Origin: Acidobacteriota bacterium
Lineage (GTDB): Bacteria > Acidobacteriota > Vicinamibacteria > Vicinamibacterales > UBA823
DNA: 6,389 bases
Assembly: GCA_002720285.1 (NCBI GenBank)
Contig: PBHT01000041.1
Location: forward strand, 26,490-32,878
Direction of reading: 5' to 3'
A program made the position numbers and the translations under genes. The notes below the pieces were generated by a model. It searched no databases. It saw nothing but the letters and a program-made list of their open reading frames with translations, and was not told where the DNA came from. Shown piece after piece: positions 1 through 6,129 of this stretch (positions are counted from its first letter, which is position 1; each line of letters starts with the position of its first letter).

Positions 1-941
1 CTGCCCAAGAATTTCAGCATCTCTTGCTTCATAAACCAGGGTTCAAGAACATGCGTATTCTCCGCTGCTACCGGGCCGTCATGCCCGTCACTCCATCCGT
101 AGGTGATACTTTCCACTTCAGGGCCGTCTGCGGTCTCTGGGGTTTCGAGGATGAAATAAGCGTCTTCGTGACCTGGAGGCATGTTGTAGCGAATGCCGGA
201 GCCGTCGATGTTATTCAGGTGGACTGGTACGAAGTAGCGGTTGATCAACGCAACCACGACTGGATCTGAGAACGGACCCGTTCTCATGAAGAGGCCGCCT
301 TCTCACGTGCCGGCAGTTGGAAACAATATCAGCGGCTTCTGTGAGCGGCTTGCTTCTTGCCGAGCGACTGCCTCGTTATCCCGCCACTCCACGCCACCAG
401 TTGCCCAGTACAAGTTGACACTACTCAAGCCCTCATAGCGATCAGTAATGATGATGTCTTCAAACGCGCCAGTGCCACCAAGCGCACCGATGGTCGCCTT
501 ACCATCTGCGTTGATCCGGAACCGTAAACGGCCCTTGGCGTAGTAGTCCACTACCGACCAGTCGCTGACGAACGACCGGCGGGACAGGGTTTGACCCAAG
601 GGACCCTCGGCACAAAAAAAACAAACACCAGCGTTCATCTGGAAGATCGTGTGATCCCCAATCGTTACACCGTCACGTTCGAGACGGCTATCCGGCGCAT
701 GCTCGGTGAGCACAGCTACCACGTCACTTACGCTAACCTCGAAATCAGGTGTCACCTCAAGACTCAGGACATCCCTATCGAGAGCGGCTGCTCTCACTCC
801 TGGCAACTGTTCTATCGCCGCTAGGGCCTCGTCACTGAGTGGTGCTCCACTGATAGGCAATTCGACTACCGGACCTGAAGCCGCTGTGAGGGATACTGCT
901 AGCAACGTCGAGATAAGAAGATTTCCCATAGTAATTCGCAT
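1..941 (-). CDS. Putative exported thioredoxin-fold selenoprotein (in-frame UGA read as Sec; C-terminus beyond window)
   Basis: The frame from ATG 941 runs 212 codons to a TGA at 305-303, then stays open for 100 codons to the window edge, giving at least 313 residues. Residues 1-23 look like a signal peptide (Arg2, hydrophobic core LLISTLLAVSL), so the protein probably acts outside the cytoplasm. Residues ~25-83 resemble an HMA (heavy-metal-associated) fold without its CxxC. A CFFC motif lies at 107-110 in a second, HMA-like segment. From ~195 the sequence is thioredoxin-like: KPLILF, then the TGA at position 213, then FSDPVVVALINRYFVPV. The spacing from the TGA to FSDP equals that from the first Cys of CxxC to FSDP in Trx-like relatives, so Sec would replace that Cys. 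The second Cys is Gly (motif UEGG). A likely SECIS follows the TGA. A thiol-redox role is inferred and the substrate is unknown. The start could also be ATG 929 (see promoter) or TTG 968. The alternative is a pseudogene or a sequencing error. Confidence 0.8.
267..286 (-). promoter_or_regulatory. Candidate bacterial SECIS element
   Basis: Read on the minus strand, arms UGAGAACG and CGUUCUCA form a perfect 8-bp stem closing the 4-nt loop GGUC. The loop lies 25-28 nt after the UGA. Bacterial SECIS elements are stem-loops just downstream of UGA, with a G among the first loop bases and usually 16-37 nt between UGA and loop. The E. coli fdhF SECIS also has a GGUC loop segment, recognised by SelB. 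The bulged U of fdhF is not present, but it is not a general requirement. No U-tract follows, so an intrinsic terminator is unlikely. The hairpin lies inside coding sequence, as a bacterial SECIS must. Confidence 0.72.
303..305 (-). other. In-frame UGA, probable selenocysteine codon
   Basis: The codon interrupts one continuous frame, with coding-quality protein on both sides and no frame change. It aligns with the first (nucleophilic) Cys of a thioredoxin CxxC motif, the usual place for Sec in redox selenoproteins. TGA still terminates the DUF1015 and serC genes here, which argues against a general TGA-to-Trp code. A Trp would also not fit this position in the fold. Confidence 0.78.
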
Positions 942-968
942 CGTAGCGTTGCCCTTGCGGGGTGTCAA
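940..968 (-). promoter_or_regulatory. Candidate sigma70-type promoter of the selenoprotein gene
   Basis: On the minus strand a perfect -35 TTGACA (968-963) is followed by a 17-nt spacer and a -10-like TACGAT (945-940). The hexamer overlaps the ATG at 941. If used, transcription would begin around 930-934, leaving only a few bases before the ATG at 929, so the real start would be 929 with a nearly leaderless message. The spacing and the -35 are excellent, but the overlap with one of the two plausible start codons keeps confidence moderate. Confidence 0.45.
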
Positions 969-997
969 TGCGAAGTTGGTATAGCCGACTTCTGGGC

Positions 998-1031
998 TTG
1001 ACTTCAGTGTCCCAAGATTGTGGAGTAGGCT
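998..1031 (+). promoter_or_regulatory. Weak candidate promoter elements for the aminotransferase
   Basis: The divergent 72-99-bp intergenic region must hold this gene's promoter unless it is transcribed from further away. A TTGACT (998-1003) resembles a -35. TAGGCT (1026-1031), 9 nt before the ATG, is a TANNNT hexamer in the position seen before other genes in this window. The 22-nt gap between them is too long for a normal sigma70 pair, so at most one of the two is likely used. Confidence 0.2.
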
Positions 1032-1040
1032 TCTCTGTCG

Positions 1041-2219
1041 ATGTTTTCGGCCAGATTACCAGAAGACCTTCACTCGAACCCGTTGACACGTGCCCTGCGA
1101 CGCTTACAAGCAAGTGGGATCTCATTCATCGATCTCACGGTGTCGAATCCAACACGGGTCGGCCTCTGTTATTCCAAGGGACTGTTTAACTTACTTAATG
1201 AGGCGAGTTTGGACTATGAAGTGCATCCACTCGGTTTACCTGCTGCGCGGGCCGCAATCGCGACACACCTCAGAGGCGGAGCGGTAAAAGTCGCACCGCA
1301 ACAGATTGCCCTAACAGCCAGCACGAGTGAGGCCTACTCCCTCCTTTTTAAAATCTTGTGCAACCCTGGTGATGAGGTGCTCGTGCCACAGCCCAGCTAT
1401 CCGCTGTTTGAGTATCTCACTCGGCTGGACGGAGTTGTCAGCGTGCCTTATCGTCTCGAGTATTCGGGACTGTGGTCAATCGATTTGGATAGCGTGGCAA
1501 GCGCTATTTCATCTCGCACTCGCGTGATTCTTATCGTGAGCCCTAACAATCCGACTGGATCGTACGTAACAAACACGGAGCTTAAAGAATTAGTTGAACT
1601 TGCCAAAAGGTATGAACTGGCACTGATTGGTGATGAGGTCTTCCGGCCATATCCGGTAGCAACACCGTTTCCACCACAGCCAAGTGTCATCGATAGCGGT
1701 GCACCCCTAGCGTTCAGTTTAGGTGGTATCTCGAAGTTGCTTGGACTACCTCAGTTGAAACTAGCCTGGATCGCAGTGAGTGGGTTTGATTCAGTTGTTG
1801 CCGAAACATTAGCGCGTTTAGAGATAGCCTGTGACACTTATTTATCGGTGACCACTACAGTGCAAAGAGCACTAGGCTCGCTCCTTGAGAGTGGTTATGG
1901 TGTGCACGAGCAGATCGCGACGCGGATCCGCCACAACTTTGGCGCCTTACAACGAGTTGCTGCTGAGGTTCCCTCGTGCCGAGTGCTCCCGGTCGGAGGT
2001 GGCTGGTCTGCCGTCGTACGTGTGCCGGCCGTCGTTAGTGAAGAGCAGCGTGTTCTGAATCTTCTCGAAAAACACCGTGTGCTTGTGCACCCAGGATATT
2101 TCTTCGAGTTTCCCGAGGAAGCGTTCCTCGTGTGTAGCTTGATACTCGAACCCGAGGTATTTGCTGCTGGTGTGGCACGGCTTATCAATGGACTAGGGCG
2201 GGCGCCTGGAACGAAATAA
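1041..2219 (+). CDS. PLP-dependent class I/II aminotransferase
   Basis: This 392-residue protein has the full layout of a fold-type I aminotransferase (COG0436-like). It shows an N-terminal substrate-loop motif SNPTR at 35-39, TASTSEAY at 92-99 in the phosphate-binding region, NNPTG at 169-173, GDEVF at 197-201 (Asp contacting the pyridine nitrogen), and SKLLGLPQLKLAW from 231 with Lys232 as the expected Schiff-base lysine. Length is normal for the family and no signal peptide is seen, so it should be cytosolic. It would move an amino group between an amino acid and a 2-oxo acid. The substrate cannot be named: the C-terminal region that usually carries the carboxylate-binding Arg reads FLVCSLILEP, without an obvious Arg. 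A TAG lies in frame at 1026-1028 and ATG 1041 is the first ATG after it, which fixes the start. It is transcribed divergently from the selenoprotein gene and is separated by 72 bp from the peptidase gene. Confidence 0.9.
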   Translation: MFSARLPEDLHSNPLTRALRRLQASGISFIDLTVSNPTRVGLCYSKGLFNLLNEASLDYEVHPLGLPAARAAIATHLRGGAVKVAPQQIALTASTSEAYSLLFKILCNPGDEVLVPQPSYPLFEYLTRLDGVVSVPYRLEYSGLWSIDLDSVASAISSRTRVILIVSPNNPTGSYVTNTELKELVELAKRYELALIGDEVFRPYPVATPFPPQPSVIDSGAPLAFSLGGISKLLGLPQLKLAWIAVSGFDSVVAETLARLEIACDTYLSVTTTVQRALGSLLESGYGVHEQIATRIRHNFGALQRVAAEVPSCRVLPVGGGWSAVVRVPAVVSEEQRVLNLLEKHRVLVHPGYFFEFPEEAFLVCSLILEPEVFAAGVARLINGLGRAPGTK

Positions 2220-2273
2220 CACGCCTTCGGTAAGTACCCCGCCTTACTACCGCCACGAGGCCTTTCAGGGTCA

Positions 2274-2282
2274 TGCTAGAAT
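2274..2282 (+). promoter_or_regulatory. Extended -10 promoter element of the M23 peptidase gene
   Basis: TGCTAGAAT matches the extended -10 pattern TGN-TATAAT at eight of nine positions counting N. It ends 9 nt before the ATG at 2292, so transcription would start at or just before the start codon. No convincing -35 is visible around 2254-2259, which is acceptable for extended -10 promoters. The GGCGGA at 2284-2289 sits only 2 nt from the ATG, too close for normal Shine-Dalgarno use, so a leaderless message is plausible. Confidence 0.45.
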
Positions 2283-2291
2283 GGGCGGAAC

Positions 2292-3557
2292 ATGCGGCTG
2301 GTCAGCTATTTAGTTGTGATCCCAACAGCAGTTTTGGTCGGTTCTAGTGGCTGTGCAGATCCAGACCTAGAGCCTGCAGAGGCACCAGCCCATGTTGTCG
2401 ATATCGACCTACCGTCGGAGTCGACGGTCAAGGCGGGCACGGTTCCCCGTAACGCGACTTTTGCTAGCCTCTTGGAATCCTACGGCCTGTCTAACAATGT
2501 TGTTGCCGCGGTCGTCAATCAAACGCGTAGTGTCTTCGATCCGAGGCGTTTGAGGGCAGCCAATGACTATGAGGTTGTCATGTCGACCGATGGAAACTTA
2601 GTGAGACTTAAGTACCATATCGACTCGGATAGCTTCCTGCGGATTCAGCGGGTTGGAGAGAGTCGATTTCAGGCGACAATCATCCCTTACGTCAAGGAGC
2701 GGGCTGTCATCGCGATGAGTGGTGAAATTGATCCTGCCCGTTCTTCGTTGGTTGCGGCGATCGATAGCGCGGGCGAGGAGGTCCAACTCGCGATTACGAT
2801 GGCCGATGTTCTTGGCGGTGAAATTGATTTCAATAACGACTTGCGGATCGGCGATTCATTTCGCGTGCTTTTCGAACGATTTCTCCGTGAAGATGAATAC
2901 GACGATTACGGTAACGTACTAGCTACAGAGTTTAATAATAATGGGCGGCGTATCACGGCCACTCGATTTACGCCGCCGGGCGGTGACCCTGGTTACTACG
3001 ACGACGAGGGACGATCACTCAAGCGTATGTTTCTAAGGTCGCCCTTGCGGTTTGAACCTCGGATCACATCGCGCTTCTCTCGCAATCGGATGCATCCAAT
3101 TCTCGGTGAACGTCGAGCACACCTTGGTGTGGATTACGGTGCGGCTACCGGCACACCAGTGATCGCGGTGGCTAACGGAACCGTGGTGTCAGCTGGGTGG
3201 AGCGGTGGGTCTGGCCGGATGGTACGCTTGCGCCACACTGGCGGCTACGAAACCTATTACTTGCACCTCTCGGCATTCGCCAGCGGGATGAGGCCGGGCG
3301 TGCGGGTTGCCCAGGGCCAGTTCATTGGTCGGGTTGGGTCGACGGGGCTCGCTACGGGTCCACATCTTGACTACCGGCTAAAGAAGAATGGTGTTTTCTT
3401 AAATCCGCTTGTTGAGCATCGAAAAATGCCACCGGGGGAGCCAGTACCCGCCGAACATCTCAGCTTGTTCCGAACTGAGCGAGAACGAATATTTGGATTG
3501 CTTGTCGAGGTTCCACCAATCCCGGCTGTGCTCAAAGTGGCAGCAGGTGCGCCCTAA
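2292..3557 (+). CDS. M23 family metallopeptidase (MepM/ShyA-like murein endopeptidase), possible lipoprotein
   Basis: The 421-residue protein starts with a hydrophobic segment ending SSG-Cys21, a loose lipobox, so it is probably exported and perhaps lipid-anchored. Residues ~42-110 look like the LysM/OapA-like domain of MepM-type enzymes. The C-terminal domain (~255-385) is the M23/LytM fold: RFSRNRMHP, then H277xxxD281 (zinc ligands), LHL with His325, and TGPHLDYR at 366-372. His368 is the conserved catalytic-type His, while the usual third zinc ligand of HxH is Asp370. Members of the family with zinc cut peptide cross-links in peptidoglycan for cell growth. The HxD form may still bind metal or may be a regulator. 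An in-frame TAG at 2277-2279 with no start codon between makes ATG 2292 the only sensible start. It appears to be a single gene, with 92 bp to the next. Confidence 0.9.
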   Translation: MRLVSYLVVIPTAVLVGSSGCADPDLEPAEAPAHVVDIDLPSESTVKAGTVPRNATFASLLESYGLSNNVVAAVVNQTRSVFDPRRLRAANDYEVVMSTDGNLVRLKYHIDSDSFLRIQRVGESRFQATIIPYVKERAVIAMSGEIDPARSSLVAAIDSAGEEVQLAITMADVLGGEIDFNNDLRIGDSFRVLFERFLREDEYDDYGNVLATEFNNNGRRITATRFTPPGGDPGYYDDEGRSLKRMFLRSPLRFEPRITSRFSRNRMHPILGERRAHLGVDYGAATGTPVIAVANGTVVSAGWSGGSGRMVRLRHTGGYETYYLHLSAFASGMRPGVRVAQGQFIGRVGSTGLATGPHLDYRLKKNGVFLNPLVEHRKMPPGEPVPAEHLSLFRTERERIFGLLVEVPPIPAVLKVAAGAP

Positions 3558-3637
3558 CACTCAAAAGTTGGCCTATTTCCTCTGGTCGTCTGTGCAGTCC
3601 TTCTTTGGTTGCGCGGAGTAGACCCTTGGCTGTGCGC

Positions 3638-3643
3638 TAAGAT
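3638..3643 (+). promoter_or_regulatory. Candidate -10 element of the DUF1015-serC unit
   Basis: TAAGAT lies 6 nt before the ATG at 3650. Its first three bases are an in-frame stop, so translation cannot begin further upstream. No Shine-Dalgarno is present between the hexamer and the ATG. This fits a leaderless transcript starting at the A of the start codon. No clear -35 was found at a 16-18 nt distance, so confidence is limited. Confidence 0.35.
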
Positions 3644-3649
3644 ACCGAG

Positions 3650-4876
3650 ATGGCCGCGATCCGTTCGTTTCGGGCTCTCCGGGCTGTGCCAGATACCGCA
3701 TCGCGGGTTGCGTCGCCACCTTACGACGTCATGAATGTCGACGAAGCTCGCGAGTTGGCACGTGGCGAGCCACTAAGTTTCCTGCGCGTGTCACGTGCTG
3801 AGCTTGAACTGCCGCCTGAGACTGATCCGTATGCTGACGCGGTTTACGTGCGAGCAGCCGAAAAGTTTTTAGAGATTCGCGTTTCGGCACCACTGGTAAC
3901 TGAAGCGGAGCCATCCCTGTACTGCTATCGCTTACAAACTGCCAGCCACGAGCAAACGGGGTTAACAGCGTGCTATTCATTGGACGAGTACGACCGAGGA
4001 TTGATTAAGCGGCATGAACACACACGTTTGGACAAGAGGGCTGACCGTACCCGACACCTAACTGAATTGGGAGCGCAAACCGGACTCGTTTTGCTCACCT
4101 ATCGAGCGACCGCGGAGATCGATTTACTCACGGAATCAGTTTGTGCGGCTATCCCGCTCTTCGACTTCAAGGCGTCGGATAATGTGCGACACACAGTTTG
4201 GCGAGTTCCGCCGGCGGAGGTCGATCCACTGGTGAAAGCGTTTGAGGCCGTATCAGCGCTCTACGTTGCGGATGGTCACCATCGAATGGCGAGTGCTAGC
4301 CTCGCACGTGATGAGTTTGTGCGTCAGGGTCGGCCGACGGTGCCAGTAGAGGCCGATACGGTTATAGCCACAGCCTTTCCGCACAATCAAGTCCGCATCT
4401 TGCCTTACAACCGTGTTGTTCAGGATCTACAAGGGCAGTCGCCTCAGGAGTTCCTTGATCAGCTTAAGGCAAAATTATCTCTACGACTTGGGCAACCCAT
4501 GCCGGCCAGGGCTGGCGAGGTAGCGATGTATCTCGACGGCACTTGGTACAACGTAAAGTTAACGGAGGGTGGTCACTCGGTGGATCGTGCGGATTCCCTA
4601 GATGTGGCGCGGCTTCATCGGGACATCTTGGCTCCATTTCTTGGTATCGGGGACATTCGCAGGGACTCGCGTATCGACTTTGTTGGCGGTAGCCTGGGGG
4701 CAGCAGTACTGCAGAAGCGCGTGGATCAAGGTGAGGCGGCAGTGGCGTTCTCCATGTTTCCGGTCACCGTCGATGACCTGATGATGATCGCTGATGAGGG
4801 CAGCATCATGCCCCCAAAGTCCACGTGGTTTGAACCGAAGCTACGTGATGGGCTATTGATTCATTTGGTTGTATGA
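3650..4876 (+). CDS. DUF1015 family protein, serine-pathway associated
   Basis: This is a 408-residue cytosolic-looking protein of the DUF1015 family, about the family's normal length. Visible hallmarks are the N-terminal SPPYDV (22-27), GLIKRHEHTR (117-126), LYVADGHHRMASA (204-216) and the C-terminal MPPKSTWFEPK (387-397). The exact biochemical role is not established to my knowledge. The DGHHR motif resembles that of ParB/sulfiredoxin-fold proteins, a group that includes the free-serine kinases SerK and SbnI. This suggests phosphoserine or serine chemistry, but that is inference. Context supports it: the stop codon is 20 bp before the likely start of serC and overlaps an in-frame upstream ATG (ATGA at 4873-4876), as in a translationally coupled operon. 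DUF1015 genes are often near serA/serC in other bacteria. The start is fixed by an in-frame TAA at 3638. Confidence 0.9.
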   Translation: MAAIRSFRALRAVPDTASRVASPPYDVMNVDEARELARGEPLSFLRVSRAELELPPETDPYADAVYVRAAEKFLEIRVSAPLVTEAEPSLYCYRLQTASHEQTGLTACYSLDEYDRGLIKRHEHTRLDKRADRTRHLTELGAQTGLVLLTYRATAEIDLLTESVCAAIPLFDFKASDNVRHTVWRVPPAEVDPLVKAFEAVSALYVADGHHRMASASLARDEFVRQGRPTVPVEADTVIATAFPHNQVRILPYNRVVQDLQGQSPQEFLDQLKAKLSLRLGQPMPARAGEVAMYLDGTWYNVKLTEGGHSVDRADSLDVARLHRDILAPFLGIGDIRRDSRIDFVGGSLGAAVLQKRVDQGEAAVAFSMFPVTVDDLMMIADEGSIMPPKSTWFEPKLRDGLLIHLVV

Positions 4877-4881
4877 ACGCC

Positions 4882-4888
4882 AAGCAGG
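4882..4888 (+). promoter_or_regulatory. Ribosome binding site favouring the internal serC start
   Basis: AAGCAGG lies 8 nt before the ATG at 4897. The other in-frame ATG, at 4873, overlaps the DUF1015 stop and would add eight residues (MNAKQVAY) that SerC proteins normally lack. The site therefore supports the start at 4897, though re-initiation at 4873 remains possible. Confidence 0.45.
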
Positions 4889-4896
4889 TTGCCTAC

Positions 4897-5985
4897 ATGA
4901 CAACACACCGCATCTTCAATTTCAGCGCTGGACCGGCTGTTTTGCCTGAGGCGGTAATTAAGGCAGCCCAACGTGACCTGCTAGCGTTGCCCGACGTCGG
5001 TATGTCGGTGCTCGAGATCAGTCATCGGTCGACCCATTTTGATGCGATTTTACGGGACGCGGAGCGTACGTTTCGAGAGATAGCTAGTGTACCGGCGGAT
5101 TACCGCGTACTGTTTTTGCAGGGTGGCGCCAGTTTGCAATTTGGGATGGTGCCGATGAACCTACTCGCGGAAAATGATATTGCCGATTATCTAGTGACAG
5201 GGGTGTGGTCACAGAAGGCCGTTAAGGAGGCCAAGAAGATTGGCAGGGTACATATAGCTGCGTCGACGGAGGCTGAAGAGTTCGCTCGCGTGCCACGACT
5301 TGACGAGATTGTTCTCTCTCCGGAAGCTGCTTACGTACACATGACATCGAATAACACGATCTACGGAACACAATGGACCGACCTACCGGAAACAGGCACG
5401 GTGCCGCTTGTCAGCGACATGTCGTCGGACATCGTCAGTCAACCGATTCCAGTCGATCGATTCGGCGTCATTTACGCTAGTGCGCAAAAGAATCTAGGCC
5501 CGGCGGGGGTAACGCTTGTCATCATTCGCGAAGATTTACTGGCACGTTCGCCAGCAACTTTGCCGTCAATGTTGAGTTACCGACTATTGGCCAACAACGG
5601 TTCGCGCCAGAACACGCCGCCTGTCTTTGGTATCTACATGCTTCGCCTGGTGTTTGAGTGGCTACGGACACAAGGCGGTCTTGGTGCGGTGGCGGCTTGC
5701 AACGCTAGGAAGGCGTCGATCCTTTACGAGGAGCTTGACCGTAGCGACTTCTACCGGAGTGTGGCTAACCCAACGTGTCGCTCGATGATGAACGTCACGT
5801 TCCGGTTGGCTAAACAGGACCTTGAGCCAAGATTCGTTCAAGAGGCAGCAGTGGTTGGCTTAGATGGCCTTAGGGGACATCGTACGGTGGGAGGATTACG
5901 GGCATCTATTTACAATGCAATGCCGGAAGTGGGCGTAATGGCGCTCACAGAATTCATGCGTGAGTTCGAGCGCCGCAACGGTTGA
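4897..5985 (+). CDS. serC: Phosphoserine aminotransferase (EC 2.6.1.52)
   Basis: SerC converts 3-phosphohydroxypyruvate plus glutamate to 3-phosphoserine in cytosolic serine synthesis, and usually also acts in the PLP pathway on the phosphothreonine analogue. From ATG 4897 the protein has 362 residues, the length of E. coli SerC. It begins MTTHRIFNFSAGPAVLP, the family's N-terminal signature. Other landmarks are EISHRS with His43-Arg44 (substrate phosphate/carboxylate contacts in the family), LQGGAS at ~75-80 (PLP phosphate), SDMSSD at ~173-178, ASAQKNLGPAG with Schiff-base Lys198, and near the end GHRTVGGLRASIYNAMP. All key residues are intact. A longer form from ATG 4873 is possible. It sits downstream of DUF1015 in the same unit and ends with TGA. 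No strong terminator follows. Confidence 0.96.
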   Translation: MTTHRIFNFSAGPAVLPEAVIKAAQRDLLALPDVGMSVLEISHRSTHFDAILRDAERTFREIASVPADYRVLFLQGGASLQFGMVPMNLLAENDIADYLVTGVWSQKAVKEAKKIGRVHIAASTEAEEFARVPRLDEIVLSPEAAYVHMTSNNTIYGTQWTDLPETGTVPLVSDMSSDIVSQPIPVDRFGVIYASAQKNLGPAGVTLVIIREDLLARSPATLPSMLSYRLLANNGSRQNTPPVFGIYMLRLVFEWLRTQGGLGAVAACNARKASILYEELDRSDFYRSVANPTCRSMMNVTFRLAKQDLEPRFVQEAAVVGLDGLRGHRTVGGLRASIYNAMPEVGVMALTEFMREFERRNG

Positions 5986-6110
5986 GCAGTCGGATAGTTG
6001 CAAAATTAGGCCGGTTTTTGCGCACTGAAGGTGATTATGGTAGTGTGGACGGTCTTCGTTACTGTTGAGGTTTCTGTAGCCGATACGTAGGTTGTCGGCC
6101 TGATGGCCTC

Positions 6111-6115
6111 GGAGG
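6111..6115 (+). promoter_or_regulatory. Shine-Dalgarno GGAGG for the desaturase GTG start
   Basis: A GGAGG core lies 6 nt before GTG 6122. It decides the start: in this frame a TGA lies at 6101-6103 and there is no ATG before the first His box, so GTG 6122 is the best choice. This is the only clear strong Shine-Dalgarno in the window. Confidence 0.75.
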
Positions 6116-6129
6116 TCTTTAGTGACTTC
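6112..6129 (+). promoter_or_regulatory. Possible hairpin sequestering the desaturase ribosome binding site
   Basis: GAGGUC (6112-6117) can pair with GACUUC (6124-6129), with one G-U pair, closing a UUUAGU loop that includes the first two bases of the GTG start. This would hide most of the Shine-Dalgarno. A six-pair hairpin of this kind arises often by chance, so regulation is only a possibility. Confidence 0.2.

Noticed and set aside
24..269. Plus-strand reading frame of 81 codons at the left end
   Set aside because: It is antisense to the clear thioredoxin-domain coding sequence of the minus strand and shows no family features.
267..286. The perfect palindrome as an intrinsic terminator or a LexA-type GAAC/GTTC operator
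   Set aside because: No T-tract follows on either strand, so it is not a typical terminator. The GAAC and GTTC half-sites are 6 nt apart, not the 4 nt of the Gram-positive SOS box, and it lies inside coding sequence.
303..305. TGA read as Trp, or a frameshifted pseudogene
   Set aside because: TGA ends the DUF1015 and serC genes here, and Trp would not fit the CxxC position. The frame is the same on both sides, so no frameshift is needed. Simple nonsense mutation or sequence error is not fully excluded.
2228..2252. Short inverted repeats after the aminotransferase (GTAAG/CTTAC and CGGTA/TACCG)
   Set aside because: The two 5-bp pairings compete with or are offset from each other, the loop is large and no T-run follows. 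This is too weak to call a terminator.
5995..6020. A-rich/GGCCGG/T-rich stretch after serC as a rho-independent terminator
   Set aside because: The GC core is not flanked by a proper GC-rich stem, and only A-T pairs around a 9-nt loop can form. A terminator here is not supported.
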